Assembly: GCA_934699065.1 (NCBI GenBank)
Contig: CAKUWD010000014.1
Location: 1 to 28,343, forward strand
DNA: 28,343 nucleotides
Direction of reading: 5' to 3'
Source of the DNA: an uncultured Treponema sp.
GTDB lineage: Bacteria; Spirochaetota; Spirochaetia; Treponematales; Treponemataceae
How positions within the stretch are numbered: the first letter of the stretch is position 1; each line of letters starts with the position of its first letter. Positions 1 to 5,999 of the stretch are shown here, piece after piece. Under the pieces are notes generated by a model. It worked only from the letters and a program-made list of their open reading frames with translations, made no database searches and was not told where the DNA came from. Position numbers and translations under genes: made by a program.

Positions 1-317
1 GCATAAGTGGAAGCTGGCATTCAAACTGGCTTGATATTCCGGCTTTTGAAAATAATCATGCAGTAAAGGTTGAACTGGGGCTGCAGGATTCAAAAGAAAG
101 ATGGGGAACAAAAGTTGATGTATTAATCAATATTAATTCTGATTTTGGAGTTCCAGTTTTGAATGCAGAGGCATTTGTAAAAGTTACACCTTCACTGAGT
201 GCTGCTGTAAGTGTAAATGATATTATAAAACTGTATAAGGGCGAGACTCGTGTTTATGCAGGAAAATATGTTGAGCGTGGTGGTTCAGCTGCCTTGCTCT
301 TAAAATTTGTTTTCTAA
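1..317 (+). CDS. C-terminal part of an outer-membrane beta-barrel protein (5' truncated)
   Basis: An open frame enters from the left edge (codons begin at position 3) and ends at TAA 315-317, leaving about 104 residues. The fragment alternates polar and hydrophobic residues in short strand-like stretches and ends in GGSAALLLKFVF, with the terminal aromatic residue that acts as a C-terminal signal in many outer-membrane barrels. It lies 44 bp upstream of exbB, so it may be the receptor, or a protein co-expressed with the receptor, that the ExbB-ExbD-TonB system energises. The N-terminal part is outside the window, so family and substrate cannot be assigned. That it is a barrel is inference from strand pattern and context. 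Confidence 0.6.
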   Translation, partial: ISGSWHSNWLDIPAFENNHAVKVELGLQDSKERWGTKVDVLININSDFGVPVLNAEAFVKVTPSLSAAVSVNDIIKLYKGETRVYAGKYVERGGSAALLLKFVF

Positions 318-326
318 TCATTTGTC

Positions 327-349
327 ATTACCGGGTTTACCACGGTAAT
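327..349 (+). other. Intercistronic stem-loop before exbB
   Basis: ATTACCG (327-333) pairs perfectly with CGGTAAT (343-349) across a 9-nt loop. The exbB Shine-Dalgarno AGGAGG follows at 352-357. No T-run follows, so it does not look like an intrinsic terminator. It may be a processing or stabilising hairpin. Its loop and 3' arm resemble the GTTTAACCACGGTGATT seen in the repeat array at 977-1083, so it may be a worn copy of the same repeat. Confidence 0.5.
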
Positions 350-361
350 CCAGGAGGAAAT

Positions 362-973
362 ATGTTTCAGACATTAAAATCTGGTGGACCATTGATGATT
401 CCAATTATCATCTGTGGTGTGATTGCTACTTTTATTATTATTGAGCGATGTATTTATTTTTATAACATCAATAAACGTGACCAGAAGCTTATGAGCGATC
501 TGGATGGTTCAATGGCTGCAGGGAATTTTGAAGCCTGTGCCGTTGCCTGTGCTCAGGCAGACACTCCGCTTTCGCAGGTAGTAAAGAAGTCTATGGATTG
601 CCGTCGTTATGAAGAACATGATTTACGAGAAGCGGTAGAAGCTGAAATGGATTTTGTTGTTCCACGACTTGAGCATCTTTTGACTCCGCTTGGAACAATT
701 GCAAATATTGCGACTCTTCTTGGATTGCTGGGAACTGTAACCGGAAATATTAAGGCTTTCGGAGTTCTTGGAGCCGGCGGTTCTATGGGAGATCCTTCGC
801 TTCTGGCTGGTGCAATTGCAGAAGCTCTTGTTACTACAGTTGCAGGTTTGTGTGTTTCTATTCCGTCTGTAATTTTTCATAACTATTTTGTTTCCCGTGT
901 AAATAGAAGGCTTGTAGAAATGGAAGCCAGAGTTACTTCTGTGCTTTTGCGTTTGACGGGTCGTGTCCGATAA
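362..973 (+). CDS. exbB: ExbB/TolQ/MotA-family proton channel subunit
   Basis: The 203-residue product fits the ExbB/TolQ family: one N-terminal membrane helix (about residues 11-31, LMIPIIICGVIATFIIIERC) and two further helices near 108-130 (TPLGTIANIATLLGLLGTVTG is the family core) and 147-175. A cytoplasmic helical domain lies between helices 1 and 2. With ExbD it forms the inner-membrane proton channel that drives TonB. AGGAGG lies 5 nt before the ATG. exbD and tonB follow on the same strand, which favours ExbB over TolQ or MotA. A palindromic-repeat array separates it from exbD, the only wide gap in this operon. Confidence 0.92.
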   Translation: MFQTLKSGGPLMIPIIICGVIATFIIIERCIYFYNINKRDQKLMSDLDGSMAAGNFEACAVACAQADTPLSQVVKKSMDCRRYEEHDLREAVEAEMDFVVPRLEHLLTPLGTIANIATLLGLLGTVTGNIKAFGVLGAGGSMGDPSLLAGAIAEALVTTVAGLCVSIPSVIFHNYFVSRVNRRLVEMEARVTSVLLRLTGRVR

Positions 974-976
974 ATT

Positions 977-1083
977 GTGGTTTCGATACGATGCTTTGCA
1001 TCACTCAACCACCGGTGATTGAGTATGCTCAGCAAAGTTTAACCACGGTGATTGAGTAGGCCGCAGGCCGTATCGAAATCACC
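977..1083. repeat. Array of three palindromic repeats between exbB and exbD
   Basis: Three adjacent units fill the gap. Unit 1 (977-1013) begins GTGGTTTCGATACG and ends CACTCAACCACC. Unit 2 (1014-1046) begins GGTGATTGAGTATG and ends TTTAACCAC. Unit 3 (1047-1083) begins GGTGATTGAGTAGG and ends GTATCGAAATCACC. Each unit can fold on itself, and units 1 and 3 are in opposite orientation. The ends match the shorter repeats embedded in uxuB and uxaC. The exbD ribosome binding site begins directly at the edge of unit 3. Confidence 0.85.
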
Positions 1084-1096
1084 TTTAGGAGTTTAT

Positions 1097-1510
1097 ATGA
1101 AGTTTAAGAACAAAAGGGAAGGTATCCGCTCCAATGTGGATATGACCCCGATGATTGATATCGTATTCCAGCTGATTCTCTTTTTCCTTGTTTCAACAAC
1201 CTTTGCAACCTTACCTGGAATCAAGTTGAATCTTCCGCAAAGCCATACGGCTGAATCAACAAGCCTTATGGGAATTACTATTACGGCTGATGACAGCGGG
1301 ACTTTATATTTTAATGATAAAGAAGTTTCAATGGCAGGTCTTGGCGAAGAGCTTTTGACATTTGATACCGGTACAACAAAGAAAGAAGAGTTCCCGGTTT
1401 CTCTCGAAGCTGATTCAGAAGTAACAAATGGAACAATCGTTAAGATTTTTGATGTAATACGTGAAAGCGGTTACTGCGTCATTAATTTAAGGACTACAGC
1501 AGAAAAATGA
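1097..1510 (+). CDS. exbD: ExbD/TolR-family biopolymer transport protein
   Basis: The 137-residue product has a short cytoplasmic N terminus, one membrane helix containing the family signature (DMTPMIDIVFQLILFFLV, with the conserved membrane Asp after MI) and a periplasmic domain. It pairs with ExbB to use proton motive force. I start it at ATG 1097, which has TTTAGGAG 5 nt upstream. An in-frame TTG at 1052 would add 15 residues encoded by the palindromic repeat and has no ribosome binding site. Its stop codon overlaps the tonB start (ATGA), indicating translational coupling. Confidence 0.92.
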   Translation: MKFKNKREGIRSNVDMTPMIDIVFQLILFFLVSTTFATLPGIKLNLPQSHTAESTSLMGITITADDSGTLYFNDKEVSMAGLGEELLTFDTGTTKKEEFPVSLEADSEVTNGTIVKIFDVIRESGYCVINLRTTAEK

Positions 1511-2601
1511 TTGAGTACAAAGGAACGCCGCTTTTTGGCGAAGGCAGTTCAGTTTCTCATACCAGCGAATTTTTCGCAATTGCAGGAACAGTTTTATTCT
1601 GGCTGCTTTTTTTAATTTTCTCTTTTGTGATTAAGCCACAGCCGAAAAAAAAGTACAAGGAAGTACAGATTGTTCTTTCTTCTACACCTGTAGTGCAGAA
1701 AACCGAAGAAGCTTCCGCTCCTTCAGAGGCGGCAAGTGCAAGTGCGGCAAGTGCGCAGAGCGAGCCGGCACAGACTCAGCCAGTTGTTGAAAGTCCTGCT
1801 CCAGCTCCGAAGGCAGAGCCTGTTCAAAAAACTGTCGAAACTCCAAAACCAAAAACTCAGACTCAGCCAAAAAAAGAGCCTGCAAAAACTCAGCCCCAGT
1901 CAAAGCCCTCGTCCGCAGCAAAACCAGCACCTGCACCTCAGCAAACTATGAGTGAGCCGATTGAATATGCAACGGATTTATCAGGAGGTGTAGATTTTAA
2001 TAAAATCGCAAAAAAAACACCTGTAGATAATTCTATATTTGATTCAATGGATTCAGATGATAATAATTTTTCAGATAATGATTCAAGTTCAAGAAAGGTA
2101 AAAGAGCAAAGTTCAATGGATGGTATCGGCGGAACTCTATCTGCTAATAAAAATGAAGGATTAACGAGTGAAAATCTGCAAGGACCTAAAACAGAAGAAG
2201 CAAGACATGGTGCTGAAATAGGTAAAGTTCGTGATACAAAAGAAATTGGTACTTCAGAATCAGGTGCAGGAAAAAGTTCAGAAAAATCAGCAGGAAAGGA
2301 TAAAAACTCAGTTGTTTGGACAGATGGAGCAGGTGCACGTACATATTATAGTTTAGATACTAGCTTATCTGATAAAGCTATAAAATCAATGCAGGTTTCT
2401 AAAGCAACTCCATTTACTATTACTTTTTCTGTTGATGCGGATGGAAATGTAATGATAACAACAATAGAAATTAAAAACGAATTTATTCTTTCTGAAATTA
2501 TAAAAAAAGAAATGAAAGAAAAAATCGGTTCTTGGAAATTTGGCAAAGGATCTGGCATTTCTAAAGCTCAATTTGATTGGGTTTTAAGTCCTGGAAATTA
2601 A
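1507..2601 (+). CDS. tonB: TonB-like energy transducer
   Basis: The 364-residue product has one membrane helix (about residues 24-43), then a long Ala/Pro/Lys/Gln-rich spacer (roughly 60-150, with many PKP, QPK and PAP motifs) able to span the periplasm. A polar Ser/Asp/Lys-rich linker follows (about 170-270). The last 90 residues (starting near WTDGAGARTYYSLD) alternate like the TonB C-terminal fold, with SFSVDADGNV typical of that domain. The start overlaps the exbD stop by 4 nt. It should link the ExbBD motor to an outer-membrane receptor. The domain is shown by architecture and position rather than strong motif identity. Confidence 0.82.
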   Translation: MIEYKGTPLFGEGSSVSHTSEFFAIAGTVLFWLLFLIFSFVIKPQPKKKYKEVQIVLSSTPVVQKTEEASAPSEAASASAASAQSEPAQTQPVVESPAPAPKAEPVQKTVETPKPKTQTQPKKEPAKTQPQSKPSSAAKPAPAPQQTMSEPIEYATDLSGGVDFNKIAKKTPVDNSIFDSMDSDDNNFSDNDSSSRKVKEQSSMDGIGGTLSANKNEGLTSENLQGPKTEEARHGAEIGKVRDTKEIGTSESGAGKSSEKSAGKDKNSVVWTDGAGARTYYSLDTSLSDKAIKSMQVSKATPFTITFSVDADGNVMITTIEIKNEFILSEIIKKEMKEKIGSWKFGKGSGISKAQFDWVLSPGN

Positions 2602-2671
2602 TTTTTTGTTGAACATTTTTATTTCTCGCATTATTCAGCAGTTTGTACTATAATATTTTCAGGAAACTGAG

Positions 2672-2944
2672 ATGAACGATAAGGCATATCTTTCAAATGA
2701 AGGACAGTATACGATTTTCTCATATGGGGACAACAGGTTAAAATTTATTGCTCTGTATTCTCTGGAAAAATACGAGTCTGTTGTGCATTGGGATAATGGA
2801 TATCTTGTTGTTATGGCAAAGTATGCTCATAATAAAGAATCTGAAGAAGAATATATTGATTTAATTCCAATTCTGAAAAGTTTATATATCCAGCCAGAAG
2901 AATTTCTCAAATCAATAAAATCAGTGGAGGTTCAGTATGCCTGA
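2672..2944 (+). CDS. Conserved small protein of unknown function
   Basis: The 90-residue acidic product has no signal peptide or membrane segment. It starts at an ATG with AGGA about 8 nt upstream; TATAAT at 2649-2654 could be its -10. The N-terminal half is strand-like (QYTIFSYGDNRLKFIALYSLEKYESVVHW) and the C-terminal half contains EEYIDLIPILKSLYIQPEEFLKSIKSVEV. I cannot name the family. Its stop overlaps the start of the next small gene by 8 nt, so the two are probably coupled. A role in a small multi-gene module, possibly toxin-antitoxin-like, is only a guess from size and layout. Confidence 0.7.
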   Translation: MNDKAYLSNEGQYTIFSYGDNRLKFIALYSLEKYESVVHWDNGYLVVMAKYAHNKESEEEYIDLIPILKSLYIQPEEFLKSIKSVEVQYA

Positions 2945-3095
2945 TTTAAAACAGATTTCAGATGATGCGGATATGATTGTCTGCGGTTTTGCCTATAAAA
3001 AAACTGATGAAGGAATTCGTGTTTTTGATTTGAATAATGGTAAAGGTGCAGCTGTAATATCATCAGATGGAAGCTATGCATGTTCATGCCAGTGA
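2937..3095 (+). pseudogene. Truncated small gene, N-terminal part only
   Basis: ATG 2937 has GGAGG about 6 nt upstream (2926-2930) and overlaps the end of the previous gene. The frame runs 52 codons (MPDLKQISDDADMIVCGFAY, then KKTDEGIRVFDLNNGKGAAVISSDGS) and then ends in an unconvincing tail, YACSCQ, before TGA 3093-3095. The first 45 residues look like a real folded start. The tail overlaps, one frame away, the C-terminal part of a different small protein (3067-3285). This looks like two neighbouring genes joined by a deletion, or a gene with a frameshift near 3067-3080. Confidence 0.55.
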
Positions 3096-3285
3096 TTCAA
3101 AACTGACCGAAGAAGGTTCTGCTAAGTTTTTTGTAAAAGGAAATGGTGATTCAATACTTCAGGAAAGGGGAGTTTTGAATGATAGAGAAATCAATAAAAT
3201 CCAATCTTTTATAAAAGATAATTACCAAGAAATGTATAATAAATGGCAGGAATACAGCAAAACTGGTTTTTATCTTGGAAAATAA
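3067..3285 (+). pseudogene. DUF4160-like C-terminal fragment
   Basis: The frame encodes HVHASDSKLTEEGSAKFFVK, then a helical tail (REINKIQSFIKDNYQEMYNK, then WQEYSKTGFYLGK). This matches my memory of the DUF4160 family, whose members have an N-terminal strand region before an H-V-H motif and a C-terminal helix ending in W-x-x-Y. The usual N-terminal 25-30 residues are missing, and there is no ribosome binding site before ATG 3067 or 3076. It is therefore probably a remnant, read one frame off the upstream truncated gene. Translation by reinitiation or frameshifting from 2937 cannot be excluded. Confidence 0.5.
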
Positions 3286-3343
3286 TTTGCAATATATCTT
3301 GAATAACTTTCTAAGTAAGTATATTCCCTCAATCTCTCACAAT

Positions 3344-3408
3344 GTTATACTAGTATGCAAGTATTTTAGTTGCGTATTATTGGGACTAATGGTATACTAG
3401 TATTGCAA
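3344..3408 (+). promoter_or_regulatory. uxuA promoter with two ATACTAGTAT operators
   Basis: Two copies of the palindrome ATACTAGTAT lie at 3347-3356 and 3394-3403, centres 47 bp apart. The second overlaps the -10 of a good promoter: TTGCGT (3370-3375), N17, TATACT (3393-3398). Similar sites precede uxuB, uxaC and kdgA. A repressor bound to the second copy would block RNA polymerase. Two sites about 4.5 helical turns apart could allow cooperative binding or looping. Confidence 0.75.
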
Positions 3409-3454
3409 TTATTTAAGAATATTAAAAATACAGATATAAGAGGAATATTTTTTT

Positions 3455-4561
3455 ATGGAAATGACTTTACGTTGGTACGGAACAGGTTTTGATTCCGTTA
3501 CTTTGCAGCAGATTCGTCAGGTACCTGGAGTACACGGCGTTATTACAACTTTGTATGATTCTGTTCCTGGAGATGCATGGGAACTTTCGGCTATTCAGAA
3601 AATCAAAAAGGAAGTTGCAGATGCCGGACTTAAAATTGCAGGAATTGAAAGTGTAAATATTCACGACGACATTAAGATTGGCGGTGGGGACCGCGATAAG
3701 TATATCGAAAACTACATTAAGACATTGGAGCGCCTTGGTCAGGAAGACATCCACATGGTTTGCTACAACTTTATGCCTGTTTTCGACTGGACTCGTTCTG
3801 AGTTGGCTCGTCCTTGCGAAGACGGTTCAACTGTTCTAGCTTACAATTCTAAGGCGATTGACGGTGTAAAACCTGAAGAGATGTTTGAGCGCCTTGATAA
3901 AAACTCAAACGGCTTTATTCTTCCTGGCTGGGAACCAGAGCGCATGGCTCGCGTAAAGGAACTTTTCCAGATGTACAAGGATGTTGATGAAGAAAAACTT
4001 TTCAACAATCTTGTATACTTCCTTAAGGCAATTATGCCTGTCTGCGATAAATACAATATTGATATGGCAATTCATCCGGATGATCCTGCATGGCCTGTAT
4101 TTGGTCTGCCACGCATCATCACAAGTCAGGAAGGCGTTTGCCGCATGCTTAAGGCAGTAGACAACCCTCACAACGGTTTGACTTTCTGTACTGGTTCGTA
4201 TGGTACAAACCGCAAGAATGACCTCTGCGAGTTCATTAAGGCTGCTCAGGGCCGCATTCACTTTGCTCATGTACGCAACCTTAAGTTCAATACTGCAATT
4301 GATGATCCTGTCCTTGACTTCCAGGAATCTGCTCACCTTTCAAGTACAGGTTCTTTTGATATGTTCAAGATTGTAAAGACCTTGTACGAGACTGGCTTCG
4401 ACGGTGTTATCCGTCCAGACCATGGCCGTATGATCTGGGGCGAAAAGGCAATGCCTGGCTACGGACTTTATGACCGTGCTCTCGGAGCCTGCTACCTTCA
4501 GGGCCTCTGGGAAGCCTGCGAAAAATCTTTTGACCGCAGCGGCGTAAAGTTGTACAGATAA
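3455..4561 (+). CDS. uxuA: Mannonate dehydratase
   Basis: The 368-residue product is a full-length UxuA, which dehydrates D-mannonate to 2-keto-3-deoxygluconate in hexuronate breakdown. Family hallmarks are visible: MTLRWYGTGFDSVTLQQIRQ at the start, MVCYNFMPVFDWTR near 101, and metal-ligand motifs with H207 (HPDDPAWPVFG), C245 (TFCTGSYG), H272 (HFAHVRN) and D322 (RPDHGR), matching the His-Cys-His-Asp set known for the family. AAGAGGAA lies about 10 nt before the ATG. It is monocistronic here, with its own promoter and two operators. Its product is the substrate of KdgK, encoded 22 kb away in this window. Confidence 0.96.
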   Translation: MEMTLRWYGTGFDSVTLQQIRQVPGVHGVITTLYDSVPGDAWELSAIQKIKKEVADAGLKIAGIESVNIHDDIKIGGGDRDKYIENYIKTLERLGQEDIHMVCYNFMPVFDWTRSELARPCEDGSTVLAYNSKAIDGVKPEEMFERLDKNSNGFILPGWEPERMARVKELFQMYKDVDEEKLFNNLVYFLKAIMPVCDKYNIDMAIHPDDPAWPVFGLPRIITSQEGVCRMLKAVDNPHNGLTFCTGSYGTNRKNDLCEFIKAAQGRIHFAHVRNLKFNTAIDDPVLDFQESAHLSSTGSFDMFKIVKTLYETGFDGVIRPDHGRMIWGEKAMPGYGLYDRALGACYLQGLWEACEKSFDRSGVKLYR

Positions 4562-4579
4562 TTAACAAATCCTTGCCGT

Positions 4580-4648
4580 AAGCTTTACAGTTAATGTGAC
4601 AGATCAATTATATAAACATCTGCTTCTTCATTATTAACTGTAAAGCTT
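4580..4648. repeat. 16-bp perfect inverted repeat around the acetyltransferase stop codon
   Basis: AAGCTTTACAGTTAAT (4580-4595) and ATTAACTGTAAAGCTT (4633-4648) are perfect inverted copies separated by 37 bp. The right arm codes for residues near the acetyltransferase C terminus. The left arm spans its stop codon (4591-4593) and the gap after uxuA. No T-run follows on either strand, so it is not a standard terminator. It could fold in either the uxuA or the acetyltransferase transcript. Confidence 0.7.
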
Positions 4649-5109
4649 CTGGAATACTTTCCGCCATTTTTTATAATTGTCTTAATTGAAGGGGGATTTG
4701 ATTTTTCAGCTGATAACTGAAAGCTTTTCAGACCAGTTTCTTTTGCTCTTTCAAGAATCAGGCTGAGCATTTGAGTTGCGTAACCCTTTTTTCTTTCTGA
4801 AGGTCTGACACTGTAGCCGGAGTTTCCAAAATCCTTCAAGAAGCCTTTGAGCTCGTGCCGGAAATCTATTACCCCTACAATTCTTTCATTTTCATCAATT
4901 GCAAAATATGTATCAGTTACAACCCATTCCGGATTTACTGTGGCTTTTGAGGTATTCTTTGTGACTGCCTGAAGCCAGCTTTCGTAAGAATCTGTCTGAT
5001 CAAGGAGTTCGCTTCCATTAATCGTGTTTTCGCCGTTATCAAAAAACTCCTTTTTGAAGGCAAGCGCTTCTTCCTCGTGTTCTTTTGATGGTCGTATAAG
5101 TTTAATCAT
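4591..5109 (-). CDS. GNAT-family N-acetyltransferase
   Basis: The 172-residue product has the GNAT layout: MIKLIRPSKEHEEEALAFKK at the start, a central strand pair (YFAIDENERIVGVIDFRHEL) and the acetyl-CoA pyrophosphate loop around YSVRPSERKKGYATQMLSL (R/Q-x-x-G-x-G/A type). A typical final region follows (SAEKSNPPSIKTIIKNGGKY). The substrate cannot be told from sequence. I start it at 5109, where GGAG lies 7 nt upstream; a longer frame to 5193 lies inside the TetR gene and adds only Lys/Arg-rich residues. The ATG overlaps the TetR stop (ATGA), so the two genes are one coupled operon. Confidence 0.85.
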   Translation of the reverse strand: MIKLIRPSKEHEEEALAFKKEFFDNGENTINGSELLDQTDSYESWLQAVTKNTSKATVNPEWVVTDTYFAIDENERIVGVIDFRHELKGFLKDFGNSGYSVRPSERKKGYATQMLSLILERAKETGLKSFQLSAEKSNPPSIKTIIKNGGKYSRSFTVNNEEADVYIIDLSH

Positions 5110-5684
5110 TTTTTGTCTCCTGTTAATTGCTTTTCTATATTTCTTAAAATTGATTTTACGCTTTTTGATTTTAGGGGCGTAATCCTTTGCCATAATCTTA
5201 TTCCCTGGTAGGCATATAAAAGAGTGTTCACCAGAGCTTGAATGTCAGCTTCTGCTAAAAACTCACCTTTTTTGATTCCATATTTGAAAAGGCTACTCCA
5301 TTTTTCTTCTGCCTCTTTGTTGAACTTTTGTATAAGAGCAGAATCTACGGTTTGAGAGTATTCAAAGATTGCAAGTGAAAGAGAATCAGAAGGGGAGAGC
5401 ATTTCTTTTTCCAATTGCTTAAAGGCTTTTTTTAATATATCTGTAGCTGAAACGCCATTTGCTATTTGAGATTGGAAATCAAGGGTAGTGGAACTTGTAA
5501 TTTGTTTTAGTATTTCCTCAAATATTTGTGCTGTACTGGAAAAATGGCTGTATAAACCGCCCCGGCTCATTCCGCTTACCTGGCAGATATCTTTCATGGT
5601 TATCTGCTTAAAGCCTTTTTCTGCGAAGAGTGGATATGAGACTTGCAGAATATGTTTTCTTGTTTTGTCTTTTTTATCTGACAT
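5106..5684 (-). CDS. TetR-family transcriptional regulator
   Basis: The 192-residue product has a TetR N-terminal helix-turn-helix: TRKHILQVSYPLFAEKGFKQ, then ITMKDICQVSGMSRGGLYSHF, with the family's final Y-x-H-F. A variable helical ligand-binding domain follows. GGAG lies 6 nt before the ATG. Two GACAT-n2-GTGTC-type palindromes lie upstream, one inside the spacer of its own promoter, so it very probably represses itself and the downstream acetyltransferase. The ligand is unknown. The layout (TetR plus acetyltransferase) resembles small resistance or stress operons, which is inference only. Confidence 0.9.
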   Translation of the reverse strand: MSDKKDKTRKHILQVSYPLFAEKGFKQITMKDICQVSGMSRGGLYSHFSSTAQIFEEILKQITSSTTLDFQSQIANGVSATDILKKAFKQLEKEMLSPSDSLSLAIFEYSQTVDSALIQKFNKEAEEKWSSLFKYGIKKGEFLAEADIQALVNTLLYAYQGIRLWQRITPLKSKSVKSILRNIEKQLTGDKK

Positions 5685-5718
5685 TATGATCTCCGATGTA
5701 TCTGGGGTTTAGCAAAAA

Positions 5719-5778
5719 CGACATTAGTGTCGAAATTGTTATTACAAATAAAATAGACATGAGTGTCGAAAATGTCAA
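5719..5778 (-). promoter_or_regulatory. Autoregulated promoter of the TetR/acetyltransferase operon
   Basis: On the minus strand, TTGACA (5778-5773), 17 nt and TATTTT (5755-5750) make a promoter reading towards the TetR gene. Two related palindromes are present: CGACATTAGTGTCG (5719-5732) and AGACATGAGTGTCG (5755-5768). The second lies almost wholly in the -35/-10 spacer and the first lies downstream of the start point. Their centres are 36 bp apart. This is the expected geometry for TetR self-repression. Confidence 0.75.
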
Positions 5779-5944
5779 GAGGAGAATGAAGCGGTTGATA
5801 TGGATTTGATTATTTACAGATATTTTTCTGTTTAGTTCAAAAAATCCATGCAGGTTTCAGTAAGTAAAGGCTTTGGGGTTTCCAGCTCCGGTAATTGTGA
5901 AACGAACCCATTTTTTTTAAGGAGGAAAAAGCGATAAAAAGCGC

Positions 5945-5973
5945 TTGCCGATACAATTATCTTCCTTTATAAT
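5945..5973 (+). promoter_or_regulatory. Promoter for the PAS-GGDEF gene
   Basis: TTGCCG (5945-5950), a 17-nt spacer and TATAAT (5968-5973) form a good sigma-70-type promoter. The expected start point (about 5980-5982) falls on the in-frame GTG 5982. Upstream, 5779-5944 holds no recognisable gene: only a weak GGGTT/AACCC hairpin with T8 (5876-5918) and an orphan AAGGAGG (5919-5925) with no start codon at a suitable distance. Confidence 0.7.
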
Positions 5974-5999
5974 TATTTGACGTGCAAGGTTCATCAAAT

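Noticed and set aside
1052..1096. A TTG start adding 15 residues to ExbD.
   Set aside because: The added codons are repeat sequence without a ribosome binding site, while ATG 1097 has a good one and gives the usual ExbD N terminus.
5919..5925. A perfect AAGGAGG that could start a gene upstream of the GGDEF gene.
   Set aside because: No ATG, GTG or TTG lies at a workable distance and no open frame follows; probably chance or a remnant.
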